A DNA stretch of 64,000 bases from Chrysomallon squamiferum (lineage: Eukaryota > Mollusca > Gastropoda > Neomphalida > Peltospiridae). Positions within the stretch are counted from its first letter, which is position 1; each line of letters begins with the position of its first letter. Positions 1-11,436 of the stretch are shown here, one piece after another. The notes under the pieces were generated by a model. It searched no databases and had not been told where the DNA came from. It saw only the letters and a program-made list of their open reading frames with translations. Location: contig CM022667.1 of NCBI GenBank assembly GCA_012295275.1, positions 11,752,538 through 11,816,537 of the forward strand. Direction: 5' to 3'. The position numbers were made by a program, and so were the translations under genes.

Positions 1-454
1 TTCTTTGTCATTTAACTGTATTTATTTATTTTAATTTAATAATAAAATATTTGTCTAAAATCATTAAAAAAAATTATTATTTTATTTTTGTTTAGTTTCA
101 GTTTATTGTGGGGGTTTTTGTTTTTGTAAAATAAAGGAAAATAAGAAAGAAAAAAAAAAGAAAAACAGAAAGAAAAAATTAATAATAATAAATGTTGTTT
201 TGTTTTTTTTTTATTATTTTTAAATAATTGAAAAGAGATATACTGAGAGATATCACCTGACTGAAAGTATTAATGCTGACATGACATGACTACCAGTCAT
301 GAGAAGGGAACTACCTGTTGAATATACACACACACATCATTTACTCATTACTTGAAATTTTATACTTTCTTGAGGAATAACTATGGCAAATTATAAATAA
401 TAATGTTTTCCTATGCTGCCATATCAAATGTTTTGTTTTGTTTTCTATAAATAA

Positions 455-554
<100 letters not shown>

Positions 555-1450
555 GTGGAAAGGAAGAGAGAGAAAGAACGAATGTGAGCATGCGTTTCTT
601 GCATTAGCTTTCGTGTTTAAATACAGCGGAAAAGAAACACCTTTATTCAGCACTATAACGCTAAAAAAAGAGAGAGAACGGAATGAAATTTAATTAAATA
701 AATCATTCTGAGAATTATCAACAGAACTATTAAAGAGATTTATTGGCGCGTTTGAGCGGCTTGCTTTCAGATAAAATAATAAACGTCACAGTTTGATTTA
801 ATCCTATTGCTGCTAAAATAGACAGAGATTTTATTAGTTTTTTTATTATTCGTTTCTTTCCGTTTTCTTTAATTCTTTTTTCTTTTTCTCCATGATTTTT
901 CGACTGCTACAACTATTTCTGTTACTACTGCTACTACTACGCTACTATTGTGGATCTTGCTACAACTACGACTACTGCTACTGCTACTTTCTTGTCCCAT
1001 TCAGTTCCTCACAACTAGTTTATTAAGAGACGTATGTCGCATATTTCCCGATCAGTGTGTATATTCAATATCCTTCACTCCTTAATAGAAACGGATTTTG
1101 CTTTTAAACAATACAAAATATCTAATAGCTATTTAGTATAGAATGAAGTTCTTTTCGCTTGATTAACAATAAGTAATTAAATAAGATAAGAAAAGATAAG
1201 ATAAAAAAAATTATGTTTTACCTCTAGGACCAAGACAGTCACATGAAAACTCTAGTAATTTTTATATTACGTGACCACGTCAACGCCCCACCGATATAAT
1301 TACGTTCATGCATTAATGTAATTTTATTACTGCTACATGTGTGATATCAATACTACTTACATACGTGCCATATCAAATACTCAAAATAAACACAGAGATA
1401 GACCTACCCGTATATAGACAGAGGCAGAGAAATGAACAGATAACTGAGAA

Positions 1451-1454
<4 letters not shown>

Positions 1455-1544
<90 letters not shown>
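1455..1544. repeat. (GA)n microsatellite
   Basis: Uninterrupted GA dinucleotide run of about 90 bp. Confidence 0.97.
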
Positions 1545-1547
<3 letters not shown>

Positions 1548-1739
1548 ATCAAAAGCGATATACACTCGTGCTATGAAGAAACCGTAGTTTTGTTACCTAA
1601 TAATTTTGACATTACTAGTATTTTTTGTTTTTAGTCACTGTTTTATTTATTTGTAAACCAAACTATTACTGTTAACAGTACGACCTTTGTTTACTAACAG
1701 TAGATATTGCAGAAATGTTAGTGATTGTATTAAAAGTAA

Positions 1740-1827
1740 TTGCTTGAAGTATAAATAGCAGTAGCAGTGGCAGTACTGTAATAGCAATAGTAGTAGTATA
1801 ACAGTAGCTTTAACAGAGGTAGTAGTA

Positions 1828-1860
<33 letters not shown>

Positions 1861-1862
1861 GG

Positions 1863-1895
<33 letters not shown>

Positions 1896-2000
1896 GGTGG
1901 TGGTGCTGGTGGTGGTTATGTAGGTAATAATAATAAGAAGAAAAAGTTGTGATAGTAGCAGTAGTATAATGTTAGTAGTAGTCACAATAACAGCAGCAGC
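1740..2000. repeat. Cryptic (GTA)n trinucleotide tract
   Basis: Imperfect run of GTA/GTG/GCA triplets. Similar tracts recur at about 25.76-26.11 kb and 34.86-35.10 kb. Confidence 0.85.
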
Positions 2001-2329
2001 AAGTTATTAATTTCTACATAAAAAATCAAATAAAAGTAATAATAATAATAATATTATTATTATTATTTTGTGTGTTTGTTCTAACTGCTTTAAATAATAT
2101 GATTTTTATTTCATTTTTTTATTATTATTTGTTTTATTTTTTTGTTTTTTAAATTTATACTAATTGTTGTTACGAATTGATTTATAAGGCCGTTGTCAGT
2201 ATTTGCGATACTGATAGTGCTGATCAAGATCAAACAGATTTGAATTTATTGATGTTTTTACGTCATAAGATAAAAAAAAATATCTACACTGGTAATAAAT
2301 TCTATATTTTATTTCATTTACTACCTGAG

Positions 2330-2375
<46 letters not shown>

Positions 2376-2419
2376 CGTCTTTCGATTAAGGTCAACCTAA
2401 CGCAAATCACAAAGACGAT

Positions 2420-2599
2420 ATAGTTAGTAGCATCTGTGCAGTTGGGGGGTGTGGCACGCACGGCGAATGGTCATTGGGCGCAGCTTAAACACACAACGAC
2501 CTTGAAGTCGTGGCTTCGCGATCTTCGTAAACGAACGTTTTGTTTTGTTTTATTTTCATTTTCTCCGTTTCGTCCGAGGAGTGTTAATCTCAAAGCACG
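2420..2599 (+). promoter_or_regulatory. Candidate promoter and 5' leader of exon 1a
   Basis: This block stands out from its AT-rich surroundings by higher GC and many CpG dinucleotides, with no microsatellite. It runs directly into an ATG in a good context that opens a short coding exon with a strong donor. The base composition is seen; promoter function is inferred, and no TATA box or start site can be fixed. Confidence 0.4.
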
Positions 2600-2661
2600 A
2601 TGGCCGCACGTCGACGTTTCAGCAGTTTCGATGATGATGGAGTGAAATCGTTATTGACAAG
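2600..2661 (+). CDS. Candidate alternative first coding exon (1a) of PNP
   Basis: An ATG at 2600 opens 20 codons (starting MAARRRFSSF) and ends in phase 2 at a strong donor (ACAAG then GTATGT). The leftover AG joins exactly to the first base of PNP exon 2 at 8481 to give Ser and keep the reading frame, just as exon 1b does. The predicted longer isoform would have about 302 residues. The CpG-richer leader supports a real 5' exon. It could instead start a different plus-strand gene whose later exons I do not see. Confidence 0.45.
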
Positions 2662-3579
2662 GTATGTGTGAGAGAGACAATAAAGGTTATTTTCTAGCCA
2701 ATCCTATCCCGCGTAAAATTCGATAATTCTAGTCTTGTCGTATGCTGCTTGTCTGTTTTCAATACGGTATAAAAGGCCATTTTCAAACCGGCTTGTTCAT
2801 GTTTTTCTTCTAGTAACGAAATGAAAATGACCACGATTTGTAAATAATATTTGTTCGAGGAGAATGAAAAACAATAAATACATATATACAGTATTAAGTT
2901 TAATAAATAATTACGTTTTTATAGATTTTATTTATTATCTGACTCTGTTTATTTATTTCCTGATTTATTTATTGATTTGTTGTTGCTTTTCGGTTGCTGA
3001 TTTCTGAAAGACAGTAAGTTGAGTAGCATATTCTATTCAAAGAAATAGTTAATTAAACATATTTATGTACAATCATAGTTTATTAATAATATAGAAATAC
3101 GATGTTCATAAATTATTAACAATTAAAATTTAGGTTTCCGGTGTTTCGTAAAATTCTGTGTTTATTCAACAAAAAATAAATAAAATAAAATAAAAAAACA
3201 AACAATAAATACTACTACTACTAATAATAATTAGTTGTAGAAAAAAGCATATTAATACTTTTAAACATGTATTCAAGAAATATTGGGTATTGTGGGTAGG
3301 AGAAAGAAGACGATAAATTTAAAAAAAAAAAGACAAATAAATAAATATGCAAATCACACAGGTCACGTTAAATTACAAAGGCAGTCTCTGATGGAAGTGA
3401 CTGCTGTCACGATTTTCCTTTCTTAGTATATGGGATGGGCCGGTCCACCGTTTTAGCCAAAGCTGATGTATTAGTTTCACTGGTAATATGCTTTCCTTGC
3501 TGTCCTTGGAAAGATACATACAAAAACTCCTTGGGACGATAAGAGGCAATACGTTTAATAATCTGATAAAATTAAATAT

Positions 3580-3900
3580 ACGGATACGGTATTGTTATGT
3601 ACGACCCGCAAGATTTAATTTTCAAACTGTACCTGTGCGATATTATATAATATGTATGACCCGTAACTTCTAATCTTCAAAAATAATACAGTTACGGTAA
3701 TAATAGGTATGACCCATAACTCCTGATCTTCAAAATAATATATGTACGGCATTGTATGTGTGAACCATAACTTCTAATCTTCAAAATAATACAGGTAAGC
3801 TATTATAATATGTATGACCCATAACACAAAATCTTCAAAAATAATACCGGTATTATAATGTGTATTATGACCCATAACTTCTACTCTTCAAAAGGTGAGG
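3580..3900. repeat. Minisatellite of about 50-60 bp units
   Basis: Five to six imperfect copies of a unit containing the string TATGACCCATAACTTCTAAT followed by CTTCAAAATAATAC. Copies diverge by substitutions and small indels. Confidence 0.85.
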
Positions 3901-4519
3901 GCGTATAAAATATTTCAGACAACAGTGGCGAGGGTGGTATTGTCCTTATATGACTTTCAGTAAAAAAAAAAAAAAGTAAATATATAAATCATTAATAATA
4001 ATAATAATTAGTAAAGAAAGACATACAAATTGTAAAAAGGGCGCACATTTATTTCTCTATATAAGTGCAGATAAAGTTTTACTAAATTTTATTTTATTTT
4101 TTGCGTCACTTGCGTGAAGTGTGAAGAAAAGAATTTAAGGCTCTTCTGCTCGCTGTTATTGATTAACAACGTCTCAATACACTGATGGACATAATAAGAT
4201 CAGAATGATTTGTGTCTCAAACTCTTTGGCATTCCATCAATGAATAAATTAATTGTAAATATTGTTATATAAACCTGTGACGTCAGAAAAACACTAAGGC
4301 AGAATTAAAATGGCAGCGTTCGAAAATTGCTAAACCATTTTGAAATGACACTCACGCTATTAGTAGGGCCAGCCGCTTCCACCTTGGACATACGACCTAT
4401 AAGTCCTTAGTTTTTCTGAACAAGACGGTATTTGTGTGTTAGACAATTATACAGAAGAAGATAGAGAGAACTGGTTTCATAGCCCAATTAGTGTCACCTA
4501 CCCACAGTGGATCCCACGA

Positions 4520-4637
4520 CCTGTTGTATACAGAAGTCTCACTTTAATGGTTAGAGCGAAGGGTTGATAATCTGAAAAGTTGGTTTATCCAAGACTTTAG
4601 TGGCTGTGGAAATTAAAAAAAAAAAAAAAAAAAAAAA
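4520..4637 (+). mobile_element. tRNA-derived SINE-like element
   Basis: A tRNA-like fold is visible: AGTCT at 4535-4539 pairs with AGACT at 4592-4596 as an acceptor-like stem. A box-A-like TGGTTAGAGCG, an anticodon-like loop TTGATAA and a degraded box-B-like GGTTTATCC lie between them. A 23-base A tract (4615-4637) follows. A short tRNA-like body with an A tail is typical of SINEs, but no target-site duplication was established and the element may begin further upstream. Confidence 0.5.
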
Positions 4638-5716
4638 TGTAAAACCGGCTTTCTCTTCGTTGAATTCGAGGCACGACCGGCAACGGATTAAAATAATTAA
4701 TAACTGATAATTCGGTTTATCATAATAATAATTAAATAAAATAAAATAATAAATCCAACCTGGCTACAAAAAATTATGAGTGCCGATTAAGTCCGTTGTG
4801 TGACCTAGTTACGACATTATAACTGTTTTGTTGAAAAACAAGACTCCCGCCAAACACCTGTTTTCATGCGTGATATCACAAACAGGAAGTATTTGTGCGC
4901 ATGCGAAATATGGTTTCTTGCTAAATTGATTAATAGTAATACATATTGTTTTTGTTAATTTGTATTATTTATTAGTGTATAGAGAAAAGATGGTATTAAT
5001 TAAAAACAATGTAACCAGAAATATAATATGAAATTTGTTTCTCGAGATTTTCTTGCCTTTAAAAATGATTCAACCAAGCCAGAACCAGTAAATTTTATAT
5101 TTTAATTATGTATGAAACTAAGACAAAAGTTAATCATCTTAATGGTCATTTTACTGAGACAAAATTGACGGTATTATATAATAATAAATAAATAAATAAA
5201 TTTCAATTATAAAATTTATATTTATTTTATAATTTAAAAAAGAAAGGAAAAAGAAGGTATTATTAGATGAGTACATAATTATTATAAATTTATTATAAAT
5301 TTCTTTTTCAGTAATCAGCTGCAACTAGAACTTATAATATAGCTATCAGTTTCTTACTATCTTTTTTGTTTTTCTTATTTATTTTTATTTTTGCTTTCTT
5401 AAAACTAGCAGTTATTTGTTTTTATGTAGTAAAATTTCTCTCTTTTTTTTTTTTTTTTTTTTTTTTTTTGAAATATAAATTAATAAAATTCAGATTATAA
5501 ATTTACATTTGTACTTATTTTAACTGTAAATATTTTTGATTATAAATAATTGAAATGTTCCTGGGAGTGATAAATTCAGTTCTGTTGAAAATGAGCAAAA
5601 TGGCCACCACAATTTCCTGTTTAACAGTGACTATATTTAGCTTCAAGACAGTTCACAAAGTTTTCCTTTCTGTTGACTCCAACCCTAATTTATTCTGAAT
5701 CATTGTGATAACATAG

Positions 5717-5720
<4 letters not shown>

Positions 5721-5797
<77 letters not shown>
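5721..5797. repeat. (CT)n microsatellite
   Basis: Pure CT run of about 77 bp. Confidence 0.97.
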
Positions 5798-5801
<4 letters not shown>

Positions 5802-6544
5802 TTCTTTCTTCTTCACAAGCTAAATGATTGTTATTAATGTTATTATTTATTTATTTTTTTTTTTTTTTGGTATGACTAATGTGTTAAGAATATCCTATCT
5901 ACATGTTGACTACATGTTAATTCCATTTTTTTTAATTGTTATTTGTGAAATTTATCTATATATTTATTATTTTGCTGTTGCAGTTTTATTTTATTTTGTA
6001 TTCAGTTCTTGGGGAATATGAAACTTTTAAAATTTATTTCTAAACTTTTTATTTTTAATTTTTTTTTAATTTAAAAATATAAATTTTTTGCTAAATCAGT
6101 TAAATTTTCTAATTTATCATGCTCTATTTTCAACAGTTATTTCAAAGGTGTTTGACCGGAGAAAAACAAGATACCCATTTTTCTTACACCTTCATCTTTT
6201 ATTTAAGGTTTCCCAGAATTAGAAAAATGTTTCTAATCTGCTGACTGGTGGCAGAGAAAAATAAAACTTAAATGTTTTCCCTTCTACATTTTCTGTATTT
6301 GATTATGTGTAGTATTTGTAAGATTTCGACAATCAAGTTGCAAGACTTTTTCTCAGATGAAAGCAATAACCCTTGTTCCTATTTATGTATGGATGTTGGA
6401 GATATGTCCTTTTTGTACTAGATTAGAAAATAAACAAGTCATCATGAATGAATGCTAGTTTAATTACAACTTGGAGCATTTAGGTATTAAAGGTTATAGG
6501 ATGTCATTTGTACATTTTGTATGAACTGGGGAAAGAAAACCTAT

Positions 6545-6725
6545 AACAGTGTTACTGATTAGTAGCAGAAGATTTGCTATTCACTTTGTTCCCATGGATG
6601 GAAGCATGTATCAAGGATCAGATTTCTTTAGCACTGACTGGAATGAGTAACATTAATTAGTGGACAGGAGGATTGATCCTCAGGCCCATTGTACCTCAGT
6701 TCTTGTAAACTAAACTACAACCTAA
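6545..6725 (-). mobile_element. Diverged SINE copy, antisense
   Basis: Read on the minus strand, it shows a degenerate tRNA head (ACTGAGGTACAATGGGCC then GGATCAATCC, box-B-like), then a body with CATTCCAGTCAGTGCT and, near its end, CTGCTACTAATC. The order and spacing match the body of the element at 58.8-59.0 kb and a SINE I recall as common in molluscan genomes. Strongly diverged; the family name is not assigned. Confidence 0.5.
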
Positions 6726-7449
6726 TCCAGCAAGTTTTAATTATATTTCCATATATCTCATTAATTAGCTTTAATTAGAATGGTGATTTATGATTAATTT
6801 ATTATTTATATCTGTCATAAGATTTTGATTTGATTATTTTTTAATTTAACAATTCAGTTTTTAAAATAAAAATCCATTATTATTAAAGAAAATTTAGTGT
6901 ATGTGTATGTGTGTATTTATTTCTTTGCATTAAACTGCAGTTTAACAACTTCACAAGCAAATTATTTCTCAATTTATTAATGGGGGAAAAAAAAGTTCAT
7001 TCTACTTCTGTTCTAACAAAATTTCCTTATTATTGTTCACTTTCATAAGATACTTTTTAAACATCTTTTTGTTGTTGTTGTTGTTGTTGTTAACTACTTT
7101 AATTAAAAATTGAAATCCTGCTTTTTCTACATCCAAATGGTACTCTCTTGATGTCAGCTCAGTGACATTCTGTTTTCAGTCTTTGTGAAAACGCATGTAA
7201 AACTATCTTGCAGCTAATGAGTAAATGTAACCACGCAGTTGTAACAGCAGGCCTTGGAACTTAGTAACTGTTAAAAATAAAAAAGGTTTATTATTGTTTC
7301 ATGACAATGTTCTGCACTACTGCAAGTGGAATGTATATGGTGCTGTATGTGTAATCATTTCATCATATTTTAAATTTTTATTATTTATTTTATTATTAGT
7401 AGTAGTAGTAGAATTACTTTTTTTAAATTTATTTATTATTTTAATTTTA

Positions 7450-7451
7450 AT

Positions 7452-7518
<67 letters not shown>

Positions 7519-7520
7519 TT
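7450..7520. repeat. (TTTA)n microsatellite
   Basis: Tetranucleotide run of about 70 bp, followed by poly(T) at 7531-7550. Confidence 0.95.
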
Positions 7521-7895
7521 AATTTTATTGTTTTTTTTTTTTTTTTTTTTGAGGGGGGAATAACTGAGTATTTATTTATTTATCTTTCTTTAATTTTTCA
7601 ATACTTTTTTCTCTCTTTTCCACCAAACCATGCACTAACAAAAAAGAAAAAGAAAAATAACCATAAATATCCACCCACAAAATCCCATGCATTAATATTC
7701 ATGAATTCACTTCACAAAGTTCAATGTCTATGAACCAATTAAAACAGGTTTACCATTTCTGCATTCGTTGATGCAAAAACAGCTTAAATGAACAGTTTAA
7801 ATGAACTGTGCAACACAGTGGGATATAGTAAAAAAAACAACAATTACATTTTTTTAGAATTATATATATTATTTTGAAATTTGCTAGTTTGCAAA

Positions 7896-7927
7896 ATGGC
7901 AGAGAGTGTATTGAAAGCAACGTCAAG
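7896..7927 (+). CDS. PNP: PNP exon 1b (start codon exon)
   Basis: ATG in a good context (CAAAATGG) opens ten codons, [10 protein letters not shown], and leaves AG in phase 2 before a GTAGTT donor. Joined to exon 2 it gives Ser11 and then YTYEEVEG, the conserved N-terminal helix of PNP. The donor is weaker than that of exon 1a, so usage is uncertain. Confidence 0.6.
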
Positions 7928-10900
7928 GTAGTTAATGAGTTTTATTAAAATTTATATATGGAGTTTTTAAAAACATGTTTTATTTTACTTGACTTAAGAA
8001 AAATAATGGTTTCTGTTTTATGATAAGTGAATGTATTTATTTAGTTATTTTATTATTTATTTTATTAATTTTCTTTTCTTTATTTGTTTTTTTTAATTAA
8101 TTTAAAAATATCTTCTAAAAATAATTATCTCTTCTTCCTATTTGTTTATTACTAATAATCATCAGTGTTATTATTATTTTTATTGTAACGATAATGATGA
8201 TGATGATGACTATGATCATGAAGAATTTCATTTTGTTGTTGCTGTTACCAGTGCAATACTGTAAACATTAAAAAAAAAAATGTGTGTGTGTGTGCTTTCC
8301 TATCTATCGAAAACTATACCCTGATAAATCCTTGCAAATAATCCAGAGCAGAAAGAGATTTTTCTTTTACCTTCCCAAACATTGGAATGCAAGCTATTTG
8401 GTAACACATACTTAAATTTTAAATTTAATAATACTAATCATTAATAAAATTTATACTTACTTTATGTGTTTTGTTGACAGCTACACCTATGAAGAGGTTG
8501 AAGGAATAGCCAACAATATCCTGAAGAGGTGAAATGTCGGCCACAGCTTGGAATTATCTGTGGGTCTGGATTGGGAAAACTTGTCAACTCAGTCACTGAA
8601 CAGGAGGTTATAAAGTATAATGAGATCCAAGGTTTTCCTGTTAGCACTGGTAATTATATTCTGTTTGTCTATCTGTCATCACTGGTATTCTGTTTGTGTG
8701 TCTGTCACCACTGATATTCTGTTTGTGTGTCTGTCACCACTGATATTCTGTTTGTGTGTCTGTCACCACTGGTATTTTGTGTGTGTGTCTGTCACCACTG
8801 TTTTTCTGTTAGGTTGTCAGTGCTGGTGATATTTATATTCCATTTGTCTCTCTATCTGTGTAAATGTGTGTTTGAGAGAAAAGGTGCATTTTTGTGTGTG
8901 TGTGTGTAATTTATTTCATATTTTTTAAATAATTTATATGTCCATAAGCATGTCACAGGATCTTTTTTATAACTGTTTTTTTTTTCTTCTTTTCTTTTTC
9001 CTTCTTTTTGATAAATGTTTCTAATAAAACTTTCATCTACAATTTGTTTTTCTTCTTTAATTTGAAACAGTAACTGGTTTTAAAAGAGAAATGTATAATT
9101 ATTTCAGTTCCTGGACACGAAGGTAAACTAGTGTTTGGAAAGATGTGTGGAAAATCAGTGGTTCTCATGCAGGGACGAGCTCACTGCTACGAGGGATACT
9201 CACCACAAAAAGTAAGGCACAACACACTCATATACAATCACTGGCTTTAACCTCTCGCAACCAACCTTTTATTTTTTACAACCAAGCGTTTATTTTTCAT
9301 AACCAAGCTTTTCTCAAGATATGACAAAATGTAGATCATGTTGTCATTATCCTTTCAACAGTAAGCATATTTATTTATTTATTACACTATGAGACATTAG
9401 AAAATATATTTTAGATTCATATGCAATGAACAATTTGATCTGTAAATTATTTTGTTTCTGAATAACATTTTTATCAGAACCTCGTGTTAAAAAATAGATA
9501 AATGTGCTTTTTATGACAAATTTATTCAACAGGATAGTTGTATTGTCTGTTGTTTTTGTTTTTGTTTTTTTTAATCAATAATGTGCTGCTGGTATTGTCA
9601 GACTCACAACATGTGATGAGCCTATTCATTTATTTTACTGGCTAAAGCTGCTTTGTATAGTTTTAGGTACAACAGCAAGGTCAGAATCTGTGTTTGGATA
9701 TTCGTAACATTATCTAACTGCTTAATTTAGTTGTGAGAGTTGTCAGTGTGCAGCTTCTAGATCCTAAATATGTTTCCATAATTATGTAAATAAATAAAAA
9801 ACTAATAGTAGTAATGGTAGTAATGATGATGATGATAATGTCAGTAAGAATAATAATAATAAGCAGAAGAAGAAGGAAAAAAACAAAAGATAATAAATAA
9901 TAAATAATGCTACTAATACTGTTAATAATAATAATAATAATGTGTCGGGTGTAATTTTTATATGTGTAGATGACTGTCACTGCAAAGTTACAAATATGGA
10001 TCACAAATATTGAACTTTGTCAGAATTTATTTTTTATGTACATGCTTTTTGAATAATTCTAGTTCAGCTGGTAGCAGGTGCATGTAAAATAAAATTTTAC
10101 AGAGTTTTTTTATTATTATTATTATTTTATAAATATTTTAACATTAGCCCCTGTAGAGCCATGTATTACTGGTATGCAGCTTAAACTAAAACATGCTTTG
10201 TAAGTCGTTGCATTACACTTGGGACAGTATGTTGTTCACACAGAGATAAAACTACACAGATATTTATTTATTCAGCATTTTATGTGATGTGATAAACTTA
10301 CTGGAATATCAGTTTCATTAGTATTAACAAAAATATTGTTGTATTTAGTATCTGTCTGTTTACTGGCCTTGTTTGCTGAAACTGACAGTTTAAAAGTTTT
10401 ACTTTTGATTTCATTTTTATTTGTACTCACACACACACACACACACAGAGAGACAACACAGAACAAAATGTAACTTATAAACAATTTAATAACTCAGAAA
10501 CTTTTTTTTTGTTTCTATTTTATATATATGACTATTTATATGGGTACTTTTGTATATATTTTCAATGTCAAAACTGGACAGACATGGGACCATGAAAAAA
10601 GTCTGGTTTTGAGGGGTGTCTGGTTTATAGAGGTTTCAGAATTGAGATAACCATACAGTTTTGAACTTTTGAATTATTTTAAGAGTTAATTCAATATTGC
10701 AGCATTTTGCTGGATTCCAAGATGTTCAAAATAGGTATTAAAATGAATTACTGTTAACAAATATTCCACCAATTAAATCTTGGTTATTCTTTATTTTGTT
10801 AAATAAATTTAGCATAAATACCAACAAACCAAACAAATTCCCCCCCCCTCAAAAAACAAACAAACAAAAAAAACGAACAAAGAATAGAAACAATAATAGA

Positions 10901-11399
10901 AAACAAATTGTTCACAGTACTGGGAAATAAAATGAACTAAATTTGTTATTTTATTTGCCTTTCATTACAGTAATTGCGAAATGTACATGTAGAAAAGGAG
11001 ATAAAGCAACTTCATAAGTTAATCTAACTTTGTACAAACGAATTCAGAATATGGTGTGTTTCTTCCAGTTATTTAAACATCAGAGCTGTTAATTAATCTC
11101 TTAATAGGCTGCACACATGTAATTAGTTCTGCATTATCGCTTTTGTGGCTGTTCAAAGAATAAGTAATGTAATAGGCCAAATGATTGAAATCCATGGTTC
11201 TGGAGCTAAAATATACATCAAAGGAACACAATGGGACCAGATAATTTTGTCTGCTGCAGTTTAGAATGATAAATTTTAGTGTTGAAAGATAAGCAAATCA
11301 TCAGACCAAGTAAAATAGCCAGTTTTGGGGGGAATTCCAGTTTACTAAGGGGCCTGTTATGAGTGGTTTCATTGTATGCTTTAAATTTGCATGAGTGAA

Positions 11400-11436
<37 letters not shown>

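Larger units (their letters stand above)
2662..7895. other. Non-coding stretch between the two candidate first exons
   Basis: It contains a roughly 55-bp minisatellite (3580-3900), a tRNA-like SINE with a poly(A) tail (4520-4637), a (CT)n run, a diverged antisense SINE (6545-6725), a (TTTA)n run and several poly(T) tracts. I see no other exon with paired splice sites. Confidence 0.6.
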
